The notes below the pieces were generated by a model. It saw only the letters and a list, made by a program, of their open reading frames with translations, searched no databases and was not told the origin of the DNA. From Clostridia bacterium (lineage in GTDB: Bacteria; Bacillota_A; Clostridia; Oscillospirales; CAG-272): a stretch of 64,000 nucleotides of DNA. The stretch is taken from contig JAFXWT010000093.1 of NCBI GenBank assembly GCA_017542695.1, forward strand, positions 1 to 64,000, read 5' to 3'. Position numbers and translations under genes: made by a program. Of this stretch, positions 9,208 to 17,105 are shown piece by piece. The first letter of the stretch is position 1, and every line of letters begins with the position of its first letter.

Positions 9208-9935
9208 TTTCCTCTCAATTTGTCGATCAGCTTCTGCCTTATCAGCGCCGACGAATACGGCTCGTCGTCGAGCATGAGAAAGTTTTCCGCTTCGTTTATC
9301 TGCCAAAGGTGATGCGCGTCCGAATCTGTGATGACGAGCCGCCCGCCGAGCGCGAATTTTTCGACGTATTCGTCCTTTTTCGCCCCGTCGTTAAGTTCCA
9401 CTGTCGGAAAATACGGACTTTTGGGCAGAGTGCCGAGAACGGATATTATCCCGTTTTCCTCTCTGTCAATGTGCGCGGGGAATATCGCCGCGCCGTATCT
9501 TTCAGCAGCTCTTACCGCCTCGTCGATCGACATCCTCGACGCGTTGATCAGCAGATTCTCCTCGACTCCGATCACGTTGTCGTTCTCATCTACGATAAGC
9601 TGATCTCCGAAAATTTCGGTTTTGTTTTTATATAATATTCTGTAGCTTTGGTATTCGCGGTCAAACTCCTCCGCGCCGTCGAGCGTCGGAAAGAGAATGA
9701 CGATATGAACGTCCTCCGCCGTCGTCATTTCCATGCCGGCAACGGCGACGATCCCGTACTTCTTCGCCGCCGCGAAAAACGCGCGGCAATTTTTCGTGCT
9801 GTTGTGATCGGTCAGCGCGACGATGCCGAGCCCGCACAGACTCGCCATTCCGGCGATGTTCGCGGGAGTCATGTCGTTGTCCGCGCACGGCGACAGACAC
9901 GAATGAATGTGCAGATCGTAAAAATATTTGTTCAT
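9204..9935 (-). CDS. PHP-domain phosphoesterase in hydrogenase cluster
   Basis: The start is the ATG at 9933-9935 (MNKYFYDLHIHSCLSP), overlapping the upstream stop as ATGA; the frame continues upstream without meaning. The 243-residue protein shows PHP metal-binding motifs in order: DLHIHS (residues 7-12), LTDHNS, a glutamate in GMEMTT, a histidine in DVHIVI, HIDRE and a final DSDAHH. Family members are metal-dependent phosphoesterases. Here it lies between a DRTGG-like and a GHKL ATPase gene, which suggests a signalling or cofactor role linked to the hydrogenase, not DNA polymerase proofreading. Confidence 0.85.
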   Translation of the reverse strand: MNKYFYDLHIHSCLSPCADNDMTPANIAGMASLCGLGIVALTDHNSTKNCRAFFAAAKKYGIVAVAGMEMTTAEDVHIVILFPTLDGAEEFDREYQSYRILYKNKTEIFGDQLIVDENDNVIGVEENLLINASRMSIDEAVRAAERYGAAIFPAHIDREENGIISVLGTLPKSPYFPTVELNDGAKKDEYVEKFALGGRLVITDSDAHHLWQINEAENFLMLDDEPYSSALIRQKLIDKLRGK

Positions 9936-10258
9936 ATCAGTTTTGAAAGCCCGACGCAAAACTCGTATATCGGTTCCTTCGCGCGAAGAAGATTGACGCC
10001 TTTTGCCGTCGCGGTGCTGACGATGTCGTCGCCGACCTCGCAACCCTCGCATACGACGGCGCACGAAACGCCGACGAGCGACGCTACGGCGATGACGTTG
10101 ACGTTCGTCATTATCGTCGCCCAAGCGCAATCCTCCGTCGCTCTGCCCATCACCCAACTGAGCAGATCGCCCGCGTAAGCGCCGACGATCTCTTTGTCCG
10201 GGTTTGGAAGCGCGAGCGCTTCAAGCTTCATCGCGTCTTTCAGTTCAGCCACGGTCAT
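9932..10258 (-). CDS. DRTGG-like small protein (second copy in cluster)
   Basis: This 108-residue protein has no catalytic motif that I recognise. Its hydrophobic-strand pattern, including VNVIAVASLVGVSCAVVCEG, resembles the DRTGG domain found next to CBS and phosphotransacetylase modules and matches the fold expected for its paralogue at 11997-12341. It starts 14 bases inside the end of the hydrogenase-like gene (GGAGAC ribosome site) and ends in an ATGA overlap with the PHP gene, so it is translated with both. Ligand binding (nucleotide or metabolite) is a guess from the family. Confidence 0.7.
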   Translation of the reverse strand: MTVAELKDAMKLEALALPNPDKEIVGAYAGDLLSWVMGRATEDCAWATIMTNVNVIAVASLVGVSCAVVCEGCEVGDDIVSTATAKGVNLLRAKEPIYEFCVGLSKLI

Positions 10259-11531
10259 TTTTGTCTCCGCCTTCCGATTTATGTAGGTTTTTCAGCGCTT
10301 CGCGCATGAATACGACGCATTCCGAAAAATCTACGGTCCCCCTCGCCACGTCGCGCGCGAAAGCCGCGCACGTCGGCGAACCGCACGAGCCGCAGTCGAT
10401 GCCGGGAAGCTGCTTTTTCAGCTCTTCGCTTTCGAGCAGTATTCTCAACGAGTCGGCTCTGTTTTTTCCGATCGACTGGGAAGAGTAATCGAATATCGCT
10501 TTTTCCTCAAGCTCCTTCGGTATCCCTTCGCCCTCCTCGGCGTGATTTTCCGAAACGGGAAGATAACGGCGCAGATTTTGCAGTCTTGCCTTTGCAATAT
10601 AAGGATTTACCACTGCCATAACGCCGCCGACACAGCCGCCGGGGCAAGCGTTCAGCTCGACGAATTCAAGCTCCGAGAACGAGCCGTTGTCGATTTCTTC
10701 AAGCACGCGCACGACGTTTTCGATGCCGTCCGCCGCGAGATATTTTTCATTGAAGACAGCCGTCGCCTCGCCGCCCGTGCTCGCCCAGCTCAGCCCTATC
10801 ATGCCGGTGCGCGAAACGGGGATCCCGACGGGAGCGCCCGCTTTCATCACATTCAGCAGCTCAAAGTAAATGTCAGACATCGAAACGACGTAGTCGATGT
10901 ACGATTCCATGCCCGCCTCTCTGTTCTTGACGTAGCTGACCTTCGCCGGACACGGCGAAATGAACACCGTGCATATTTTCTTCTCGTCAAGCTCCGGATG
11001 AGCTTTCATCGCTTCCTCCTTCGCCATCTTTGCCGCTATCTCGACGGGCGGCAGAATGTTCAGAAGATTATCCGAAAGAAGCGGATATCTCAGCGCAAGC
11101 AGCCGCGCGATAACGGGGCAAGCCGACGAAATGACGGGCTTTTTCAGTTTAGATATGACGCGCCGCGTGTAATCGGAAACGATCTCCGCCGCTCGCGCCA
11201 CCTCGAACACGTCGTCAAATCCGATGTCGAGCAATCCCTGCAGAACGTAGTCAATGTCGTCGAGATTGTCAAACTGACCGAACAAAGAAGGCGCGGGCAG
11301 CGCGATCTTGTACGTGTCCTTCGGAATGTCGCCGAGCTTGTCGTAGACGGCTTTTTTCGCTTGATGCGGACAAACGCGGATGCACTCGCCGCAGTCGATA
11401 CACCGCGACGTGTCGATAACGGCGCGTCTGTCGCGTATTCTGATGGCTTCGGTCGGGCAGTGCTTTAAGCAATGCGTGCAGCCGCAGCATTTTTCGGGAT
11501 TAAGCGATACCGAGTGATTGTAAGTTGCCAC
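10245..11531 (-). CDS. Second [FeFe]-hydrogenase-like protein with ferredoxin and Fes domains (group D-like)
   Basis: The GTG start at 11529-11531 has GGAGG 8 bases upstream. The 428-residue protein has two N-terminal [4Fe-4S] motifs (C15-C25 and C44-C54), an H-cluster-type domain and a C-terminal Fes-type [4Fe-4S] motif (C380, C383, C388, C405). All four cysteines that would hold the cubane of the H-cluster are present: C138 (SSACPV), C194 (SPCPAK), C296 and C300 (ACPGGCVGG). The proton-path cysteine next to C138 is an alanine (A137) and the rest of the L1 motif is non-canonical. This fits the putatively sensory hydrogenase-like proteins of clostridia rather than a main H2 producer. Confidence 0.87.
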   Translation of the reverse strand: MATYNHSVSLNPEKCCGCTHCLKHCPTEAIRIRDRRAVIDTSRCIDCGECIRVCPHQAKKAVYDKLGDIPKDTYKIALPAPSLFGQFDNLDDIDYVLQGLLDIGFDDVFEVARAAEIVSDYTRRVISKLKKPVISSACPVIARLLALRYPLLSDNLLNILPPVEIAAKMAKEEAMKAHPELDEKKICTVFISPCPAKVSYVKNREAGMESYIDYVVSMSDIYFELLNVMKAGAPVGIPVSRTGMIGLSWASTGGEATAVFNEKYLAADGIENVVRVLEEIDNGSFSELEFVELNACPGGCVGGVMAVVNPYIAKARLQNLRRYLPVSENHAEEGEGIPKELEEKAIFDYSSQSIGKNRADSLRILLESEELKKQLPGIDCGSCGSPTCAAFARDVARGTVDFSECVVFMREALKNLHKSEGGDKNDRG

Positions 11532-11563
11532 GGCACGCCCCTCCTTTCAGAGCGGTGATTTTT

Positions 11564-11986
11564 TTACGTGTTTACCGTCATGGTGATCGTCGTGCCGACG
11601 CCGAGCGTCGACTCGATCTCCATCGTGTCTGTGTTTTTCTTCATGTTCGGCAGTCCCATTCCCGCGCCGAATCCGAGCGAGCGAATGTTTTCCGGCGCCG
11701 TCGAGAAGCCCTCCTTCATCGCCAGCGACACGTCGGCGATACCGGGGCCGTTGTCGGAAAGGACGATCTCGATCTTGTCGGGATACACGGTGACAGTGGC
11801 GACGCCGCCGCCCGCATGGATGACCATGTTTATCTCACCCTCGTACATCGCTATTGCGACGCGACGGATGATGTCGGGCGGATATCCGAGCATTCTGAGA
11901 TTTTTCTTCATCGAAACGGAGGCCTCGCCTGCCGAGGTGAAGTTTTCTCCGTTTACGTCAAAAGTGAACTGTAATTGTTCGCTCAT
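11564..11986 (-). CDS. RsbW/SpoIIAB-like ATP-binding protein
   Basis: The start is the ATG at 11984-11986 (MSEQLQFTFDVNGENF) with AAGGAT upstream. The 140-residue protein is one GHKL ATPase domain: N box YEGEIN, G1 box SDNGPGI and G2 box GFGAGMGLPN. This arrangement is that of serine-kinase anti-sigma factors and related switch proteins, with no membrane segment. It is encoded just upstream of the second hydrogenase-like gene and downstream of a DRTGG gene. A kinase or sequestering role on an unknown partner is the natural inference; no anti-anti-sigma partner is encoded here. Confidence 0.85.
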   Translation of the reverse strand: MSEQLQFTFDVNGENFTSAGEASVSMKKNLRMLGYPPDIIRRVAIAMYEGEINMVIHAGGGVATVTVYPDKIEIVLSDNGPGIADVSLAMKEGFSTAPENIRSLGFGAGMGLPNMKKNTDTMEIESTLGVGTTITMTVNT

Positions 11987-11996
11987 GCTATCATCC

Positions 11997-12341
11997 TTAT
12001 TTGTTGTTGTTAAGGCCGTTTGTATAAAGCATTCCGCACGCCTCATACATTCTCTTGTCTGTTGCCATGACCACTATGCCGCATTTCTCTGCAAGCTCCA
12101 CGATCTCGTCCGTCGGCTTTTTGGAGCGTACGAACACGACGCATCTCATGTCCATCATCTCGGCTGTTCTGACGACCTGCGTGTTCACAAGCCCCGTCAG
12201 AAGCACCGCCTGATCCTTGACGAACGCGAGCACGTCGCTCATCATGTCGGAGCCGCACGCGGAGCAGACCTCAGCGTCGGAAAGTTCACCGCAGCACAGA
12301 ATCTTTGCGTCGAGTATCTCGGCGACTGTTGAAATTTTCAT
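11997..12341 (-). CDS. DRTGG-domain protein
   Basis: The 114-residue protein reads as one DRTGG domain, with typical segments LTGLVNTQVVRTAEMMDMRC and a C-terminal ACGMLYTNG. DRTGG domains occur near HPr kinase and phosphotransacetylase modules and are thought to bind ligands, but no enzymatic residues are evident. It sits between hndA and the RsbW-like gene, 10-30 bases from each, in the same operon. Its paralogue at 9932-10258 flanks the other side of the second hydrogenase-like gene, so this module is repeated within the cluster. Confidence 0.82.
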   Translation of the reverse strand: MKISTVAEILDAKILCCGELSDAEVCSACGSDMMSDVLAFVKDQAVLLTGLVNTQVVRTAEMMDMRCVVFVRSKKPTDEIVELAEKCGIVVMATDKRMYEACGMLYTNGLNNNK

Positions 12342-12371
12342 GTTGTTATATCCTTTTCGTCGGATTATGTA

Positions 12372-12866
12372 TTATTGGTATCTTTGAATGATGCCCGCAA
12401 CGTCGGCGGGAGTAAGACGTCCGTAAACGTCGCCGTTTATCGTCATAACGGGCGCGAGTCCGCAAGCACCGACGCAGCGCGTTGCCTCAAAGCTGTATTT
12501 GCCGTCGCTCGAAGTTTCGCCGGGTCCTATGCCCACAATCTCCTTTATCTTGTCTGCGACCTGACCGGAGCCCTTTACGTAGCACGCCGTGCCGAGACAA
12601 ACCGCGATGGCGATCTCGCCGTCCGGGTTCAATTTGAACTGCGCATAGAAAGAAGCGACGCCGAATATTTCCGCCTCGGGAACGTCAAGCCCGAGAGCGA
12701 TCTCTTTTTGTACTTCTGTCGGCAGATAACCGTAAATTTCCTGCGCCTTCTGCATAACGGGAAGAAGATTGCCCTCTTTGCCCTTGTACTCGTCGATGAC
12801 GGCGAGGAGCTTTTCGTGCTGTTCTTCCGTACCATTGAAAGCGACAGTCGTCAGTTTCTTTTTCAT
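12372..12866 (-). CDS. hndA: NuoE-like [2Fe-2S] subunit of the hydrogenase (HndA/HydC type)
   Basis: The 164-residue protein is a thioredoxin-like [2Fe-2S] subunit. The four ligands follow the NuoE pattern: C90 and C95 (CLGTACYVKG), C131 and C135 (CVGACGLAP). It transfers electrons between the NADH/FMN subunit and the rest of the complex. It is the first gene of the ten-gene minus-strand cluster and lies far from its usual partner hndB-D because six regulatory-like genes intervene. AAGGAGG about 10 bases upstream supports the start. Confidence 0.94.
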   Translation of the reverse strand: MKKKLTTVAFNGTEEQHEKLLAVIDEYKGKEGNLLPVMQKAQEIYGYLPTEVQKEIALGLDVPEAEIFGVASFYAQFKLNPDGEIAIAVCLGTACYVKGSGQVADKIKEIVGIGPGETSSDGKYSFEATRCVGACGLAPVMTINGDVYGRLTPADVAGIIQRYQ

Positions 12867-12936
12867 TGGAAAGAATCCTCCTTGGATGAATTGATTAGTT
12901 GCTTCTGTCGATCAGCCGTCGACAAAAATCATACAA

Positions 12937-12970
12937 ATTATATTATACACTATATCTATTAAAATTGCTA
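12937..12970 (-). promoter_or_regulatory. Likely promoter of the hydrogenase cluster
   Basis: On the minus strand two overlapping TATAAT hexamers (12947-12942 and 12942-12937) lie about 70 nt before hndA. A weak -35 (TAGCAA, 12970-12965) sits 17 nt from the first, so an activator may be needed. Direct repeats of TTGTATGATTTTT flank it on both sides. Confidence 0.5.
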
Positions 12971-13118
12971 TACTTTTTTCAAAAAAATCATACAATTTTC
13001 AAAAAATATTCCGGCAAAAGCGGAAAAAACAACCGAAACGCATGAACGGATAACTCACAAGAGGGCTTGGCGCCGATTGTCCGGGTGCGCGCTGCGCGTC
13101 CGTCGGGAGAAACACGCA

Positions 13119-13147
13119 AAAAAACGCGGGCGCCGCCCGCGTTTTTT
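13119..13147. terminator. Intrinsic terminator downstream of eda (bidirectional)
   Basis: A perfect 13-bp stem (13119-13131 with 13135-13147), GC-rich at the top with A6 and T6 tails, and a 3-nt loop. It lies 58 nt after the eda stop on the minus strand. Confidence 0.88.
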
Positions 13148-13178
13148 ATGTATCGAATAAACTAAAAAATCGCCGTGG

Positions 13179-13198
13179 TTTTATACATCTGTATAAAA
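13179..13198. repeat. 20-bp near-perfect palindrome, TACANNTGTA type
   Basis: Arms TTTTATACA and TGTATAAAA flank a 2-nt centre. The core matches the TACANNTGTA operator used by CopY/BlaI-type repressors, but no such regulator is encoded nearby. It begins 7 nt after the eda stop codon. A related core lies at 18614-18625. Confidence 0.45.
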
Positions 13199-13204
13199 CA
13201 ATTC

Positions 13205-14167
13205 TTATTTTTGTATCAGATGGAACGCGAATCCTCCGATGTCGCCTTTCAGATAAACGACTTTGAGTCTGCCGTCGTCAAAATACGACGCCGAACTTTC
13301 GTCAAACTCGAATCCTAGCTTTTCAAGGTGCGCGCGCGCTCTGTCGGGCGACGTCGTCGCTATTGCGACGTGGCCGTTCTCGCCTCTGAATTTCTTTTTC
13401 AGCACCTCGAACAGCGTCCCCGTGAATATCGCGCCGCCGCGGTCGTCGGCGGGCACGCCGAAGAGCTTGCATAACTTGCCCGCGACGTCCGACGCTTCGT
13501 TTTCGTTTTCGCAGTTCACCCCGATGTGGAGTATCTCTAATCCGAGCATTTTCCTCACCGCCTCTTCCGAAAGGCGCGTTATCGCGTCGAAATCGCCCGC
13601 GTCGACCAGCGTTTCCTTCGCCATAAAACTTCCGCCGCAAGCCGCGACGCACGGCAAAGCAAGGTAATCCGCCTCGTTTGAGAGATCTATCCCGCCCGTC
13701 GGCATGAAACGAAGCTTTTTATATGGCGCGGACACCGCTTTGAGATATTTCACCCCGCCCATTGCTTCGGCGGGGAAGAACTTCACCGTGTCGAGCCCAA
13801 GCGCCATCGCCTGCTCCATTTCCCCGCACGACGAGCATCCGGGAATGACCGTCACACCCTTTGAAATGCAGTATTTCACGATGTCGGGATTGAACCCCGG
13901 CGCGACGATAAACTTCGCGCCTGCCGCCGTTGCCGCGTCAACCTGATCGCGCGTCAGCACGGTACCCGCGCCGACAAGCACGTCGGGGCACTCCTTCGAT
14001 ATTCTCGCTATCGCATCTGCCGCCGCGTCCGCGCGGAACATGACTTCAATGACGTCGATCCCGCCGTTTTTAAGCGCACGTGCGAGCGGTACGGCTTTCT
14101 CCGCGTCCTTTATCTTGACCGCGGGAACTAGCCCGCAAAGGTAAATTTTTCTTGTGATATCGTTCAT
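13205..14167 (-). CDS. eda: KDPG/KHG aldolase fused to a VOC-like domain
   Basis: Residues 1 to about 208 form a complete KDPG aldolase, which splits 2-keto-3-deoxy-6-phosphogluconate into pyruvate and glyceraldehyde 3-phosphate. The Schiff-base lysine is K129 (TVKFFPAEAMGG) and the catalytic glutamate E41 (IEVMFR). The remaining 110 residues, from about LEILHIGVNCE on, look like a single vicinal-oxygen-chelate (glyoxalase-like) unit; similar fusions are annotated in other clostridia, so it is probably not an assembly fault. The ATG at 14167 is preceded by GAGGAGA. It is divergent from uxaC and both belong to hexuronate breakdown. Confidence 0.9.
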   Translation of the reverse strand: MNDITRKIYLCGLVPAVKIKDAEKAVPLARALKNGGIDVIEVMFRADAAADAIARISKECPDVLVGAGTVLTRDQVDAATAAGAKFIVAPGFNPDIVKYCISKGVTVIPGCSSCGEMEQAMALGLDTVKFFPAEAMGGVKYLKAVSAPYKKLRFMPTGGIDLSNEADYLALPCVAACGGSFMAKETLVDAGDFDAITRLSEEAVRKMLGLEILHIGVNCENENEASDVAGKLCKLFGVPADDRGGAIFTGTLFEVLKKKFRGENGHVAIATTSPDRARAHLEKLGFEFDESSASYFDDGRLKVVYLKGDIGGFAFHLIQK

Positions 14168-14208
14168 TATGTCTCCTCTTTTCCGAAAAAAACGATTATT
14201 ATGATTGA

Positions 14209-14237
14209 ATTATATAATAAAATCTTGCATTTGTAAA
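14209..14237 (-). promoter_or_regulatory. Promoter of eda
   Basis: Minus-strand TTTACA (14237-14232), a 17-nt spacer and TATAAT (14214-14209), 41 nt before the eda start. It stands back to back with the uxaC promoter; the two -35 boxes are one base apart. Confidence 0.75.
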
Positions 14238-14253
14238 CAGTTTGATGTATAAT
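14225..14253 (+). promoter_or_regulatory. Promoter of uxaC
   Basis: TTGCAT (14225-14230), a 17-nt spacer and a perfect TATAAT (14248-14253), 63 nt before the uxaC start. A single regulator bound near 14225-14237 could control both directions. Confidence 0.75.
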
Positions 14254-14316
14254 TTATTCGGAGAAATAGCCAAAACGGCGGATTTTATGAAAAAAGATCG
14301 GAAAAGGAGAGATAAT

Positions 14317-15762
14317 ATGAAAGAGTTTCTTACAGACAACTTCCTTCTTGAAAACGATGTCGCTGATATACTCTACCATAACTATGCGGAGAATATGCCG
14401 ATAATCGACTACCACTGTCACATCAGCCCCAAAGAGATATGGGAGGACAAACGTTACGAAAATATCACGGAGCTCTGGCTCGGCGGCGACCATTACAAAT
14501 GGCGCGCAATGCGCTCGTGCGGTTTTAACGAGCGCGTTATAACGGGGGACGCCTCCGACTATGAGAAATTCGAGGCGTACTGCGCGGCTGTTCCGATGCT
14601 GATCGGCAACCCGCTCTACCACTGGTCGCACCTCGAGCTGAAGAGATATTTCGGCTATGACGGCGTTATCTCCCCCGATACGTGCCAAGAAATATGGGAG
14701 CTTACGCAGGCGAAACTCGCCGAGCCGGAATTTTCGGCGCGCGGCTTTATAAAGCGCTCGAACGTTGCGCTCCTCTGCACGACGGACGATCCCGCCGACT
14801 CGCTCGAATATCACGTCAGCCTGCGTGACGATCCGACGTTTGAAACAAAAGTGCTCCCCGCGTTCCGCCCCGACAATTCGATGAAAGTTCAAGCGCCTTC
14901 GTTCCGTGAATACATAGCGCGCTTGTCGAAAGTCAGCGGCACGGAGATCAAAGACTTCGCAACGCTGTGCGACGTGCTGATCGCGCGGATCGCGTACTTC
15001 GATCTGCTCGGCTGCCGCACCGCCGATCACGGCATGGATTTTGAAGTCCTTTTCGACGGCTCGATCTCGGCGTCCCAGGCGGTTTCGATCGCAGACGTGA
15101 CGTTCAAGCGCGCGATGGCGGGAGACGTTGTTCAGGACGAAATGGCTGTCGCCTACCGCTCGGCGCTCATCCGCGTGCTCGCGCACGAATACGCGCGGCT
15201 CGGCTGGGTGATGCAGCTTCACATCGGCGTTATAAGAAACCCCAACAGCATAGCGTTCCGTAAACACGGAGCGGATTTCGGCTACGACACGATCGGCACG
15301 TTCAACCTCCGCTCGCTCGCCGAGCTTCTGAATACCCTCAACACCGAGGGCACTCTCCCGAAGACGATCCTTTATTCCATCAACCCGAACGACAACGCGG
15401 CGCTGGGCGCTCTCATCGGCTCGTTCCAGTACACGAGCGACGAGGCGGAAGGCCTGTGCAACCCGATGAAGATCCAGCACGGCTCGGCTTGGTGGTTTAA
15501 TGACAACATCGCGGGGATGAAAGCGCAGCTCGAATCGCTCGCCAACCTCTCTTGCCTCTCGAAATTCGTCGGAATGCTGACCGACTCGCGCAGCTTCCTC
15601 TCCTACACGCGCCACGAGTATTTCAGACGCATCCTCTGCAACGTCATCGGCGGCTACGTCGAGCGCGGCGAGTATCCGCTCGACATCGACACGCTGGCGC
15701 AGACGGTGTGCGACATCTGCTACAACAACGCGAAGGACTACTTCGGCTTCAACCTCGTATAA
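14317..15762 (+). CDS. uxaC: Glucuronate (uronate) isomerase
   Basis: The 481-residue enzyme (start MKEFLTDNFLLEND) converts D-glucuronate to D-fructuronate and D-galacturonate to D-tagaturonate in the cytoplasm. Family features are the metal-site segment IDYHCHISPKEI near residue 30, LWLGGDHYKWRAMR near 55, WSHLELKRYFG near 105 and the C-terminal DSRSFLSYTRHEYFRR. An in-frame ATG 75 nt upstream exists, but AAAGGAGAG lies directly before 14317. It is divergently paired with eda, so the two probably respond to the same uronate signal. Other genes of the pathway (uxaB, uxuA, kdgK) are not in the window. Confidence 0.94.
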   Translation: MKEFLTDNFLLENDVADILYHNYAENMPIIDYHCHISPKEIWEDKRYENITELWLGGDHYKWRAMRSCGFNERVITGDASDYEKFEAYCAAVPMLIGNPLYHWSHLELKRYFGYDGVISPDTCQEIWELTQAKLAEPEFSARGFIKRSNVALLCTTDDPADSLEYHVSLRDDPTFETKVLPAFRPDNSMKVQAPSFREYIARLSKVSGTEIKDFATLCDVLIARIAYFDLLGCRTADHGMDFEVLFDGSISASQAVSIADVTFKRAMAGDVVQDEMAVAYRSALIRVLAHEYARLGWVMQLHIGVIRNPNSIAFRKHGADFGYDTIGTFNLRSLAELLNTLNTEGTLPKTILYSINPNDNAALGALIGSFQYTSDEAEGLCNPMKIQHGSAWWFNDNIAGMKAQLESLANLSCLSKFVGMLTDSRSFLSYTRHEYFRRILCNVIGGYVERGEYPLDIDTLAQTVCDICYNNAKDYFGFNLV

Positions 15763-15789
15763 AAATCAATAGGTAAAGGAAAAAACACA

Positions 15790-16656
15790 ATGGAAAATCA
15801 GAACAACTCAAACACGGAAAACTGCACGCACGACTGCTCGACCTGCGGACTTGACTGTCCGTCGAAAAGCGGCGCGCCGCAGTACGATAAACTCAATCAA
15901 TACAGCCGCGTCGGCAAGGTGATAGGCGTCGTTTCCGGCAAGGGCGGCGTCGGCAAATCGCTCGTTTCGTCGCTGCTGGCGACGGAACTTTCCCGCCGCG
16001 ATCTCAAAGTCGCAATAATGGACGCGGACATCACCGGTCCTTCCATTCCGAAATCGTTCGGTCTGACGGGGACGTGCGAAGCGTCCCCCTTCGGCGGCAT
16101 AGAGCCGAAAACTACGACGACGGGCATCGAGGTCATGAGCATCAATCTTCTTCTTGAAAACACGTCGTCTCCCGTCGTATGGCGCGGTCCCGTCATCGCG
16201 GGAACGGTCAAACAGTTCTGGTCTGACGTCGTATGGGGCGACGTCGACGTAATGGTCATCGACTGTCCTCCCGGCACGGGCGACGTACCGCTGACGGTGT
16301 TCCAGTCGATCCCCCTCGACGGCATAGTCGTCGTCACGAGCCCGCAGGAGCTCGTCTCGATGATCGTCGAAAAAGCCGTCAATATGGCGCATTTGATGAA
16401 GATACCCGTCCTCGGCGTCGTCGAGAACATGAGCTACGTCAAATGCCCCGACTGCGGCAAAGAAATCAAAGTTTTCGGCGAGTCGAACGTCGAAGCTGTC
16501 GCCAAAGACCACGGACTCAAAGTCCTCGCAAAGATCCCGCTCGACCCGAAGCTCTCGGCGCTATGCGACAAGGGAATGATGGAACTTTTCGAGAATGATT
16601 ACATCGAAAAGGTCGCCGACGTCGTCGAAGCGCTTCCCGTAAAGGAAAACAAGTGA
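15790..16656 (+). CDS. mrp: Mrp/NBP35-family iron-sulfur carrier ATPase
   Basis: The 288-residue protein is a P-loop ATPase of the Mrp/ApbC family, thought to carry and deliver [4Fe-4S] clusters. The deviant Walker A motif SGKGGVGKS begins at residue 49 and the paired cluster-binding cysteines are in CPDCGKEI. The N-terminal tail has an extra set of four cysteines (C12, C16, C19, C23) of the kind seen in clostridial and archaeal homologues. It is 27 bases after uxaC but probably unrelated to it; its stop overlaps the phosphatase GTG start by four bases. Confidence 0.92.
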   Translation: MENQNNSNTENCTHDCSTCGLDCPSKSGAPQYDKLNQYSRVGKVIGVVSGKGGVGKSLVSSLLATELSRRDLKVAIMDADITGPSIPKSFGLTGTCEASPFGGIEPKTTTTGIEVMSINLLLENTSSPVVWRGPVIAGTVKQFWSDVVWGDVDVMVIDCPPGTGDVPLTVFQSIPLDGIVVVTSPQELVSMIVEKAVNMAHLMKIPVLGVVENMSYVKCPDCGKEIKVFGESNVEAVAKDHGLKVLAKIPLDPKLSALCDKGMMELFENDYIEKVADVVEALPVKENK

Positions 16657-17105
16657 AAGAAATTCTCTTTGTCTGTACGCTCAATATCGGTCGCTCGGCG
16701 ATGGCGGAGGCGATCGTCAACGAAGTGTACGGTGACGAATATCACGCGCGCTCGGCGGGGCTTTACGCAGGCAAAGCGCGCCCGATGAGCCGCGACGCGA
16801 AAGCGGCGCTCATCCGCGCGGGCTACGACGAAAAAAAGCTCGACGTGAAAAGCTCGGATGTTCTTTCCGAAAAGCTCGTCGCGTCGAGCGATCTCATCGT
16901 CGGAGTGACAGCGGAACACGCCGACGCGATGAAACGCAAATTTCCCTCCTATGCCGATAAGATCCTCACGTTCCCGCTCGACGTCAGGGCGCCCTCGGCG
17001 GGCGACGACGAGGGGTACGACGCGTGCTTTTCGGCGCTCTGCGAGGGAATAGAAAAAATACTGTATCCGGACGGCTCGAAATGGAAACCGAAATCAGAAA
17101 AATGA
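16653..17105 (+). CDS. Low-molecular-weight phosphotyrosine/phosphoarginine phosphatase family
   Basis: The GTG start overlaps the mrp stop (GTGA). The 150-residue protein opens with the phosphate-binding signature CTLNIGRS (C8 to S15, C-x5-R), placing the nucleophile at C8. The length and order fit the low-molecular-weight phosphatase family; the threonine after the cysteine resembles bacterial protein-arginine phosphatases such as YwlE, but the usual aspartate-proline acid motif is not clear, lying perhaps around PSAGDDEG. The nearest protein-quality gene, clpC, is 6 kb away. Confidence 0.85.
   Translation: MKEILFVCTLNIGRSAMAEAIVNEVYGDEYHARSAGLYAGKARPMSRDAKAALIRAGYDEKKLDVKSSDVLSEKLVASSDLIVGVTAEHADAMKRKFPSYADKILTFPLDVRAPSAGDDEGYDACFSALCEGIEKILYPDGSKWKPKSEK

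Larger units (their letters stand above)
12867..13204. other. Non-coding gap between the hydrogenase cluster and eda
   Basis: This 338-nt stretch holds, from low to high coordinate: the hndA leader, the hydrogenase promoter, two copies of a 13-nt direct repeat (12924-12936 and 12983-12995), a GC-rich segment (about 13060-13110) in which I see no recognisable RNA, the eda terminator (13119-13147) and a 20-bp palindrome (13179-13198). No open reading frame of interest is present. Confidence 0.7.

Noticed and set aside
9936..10157. Longer PHP protein starting at 10157
   Set aside because: The extra residues are arginine-rich antisense-like sequence; the ATG at 9935 couples to the upstream stop and begins with the PHP motif.
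13060..13118. Possible small RNA (GC-rich segment with hairpins)
   Set aside because: No match to 6S, SRP, tmRNA or RNase P signatures and no promoter in front.
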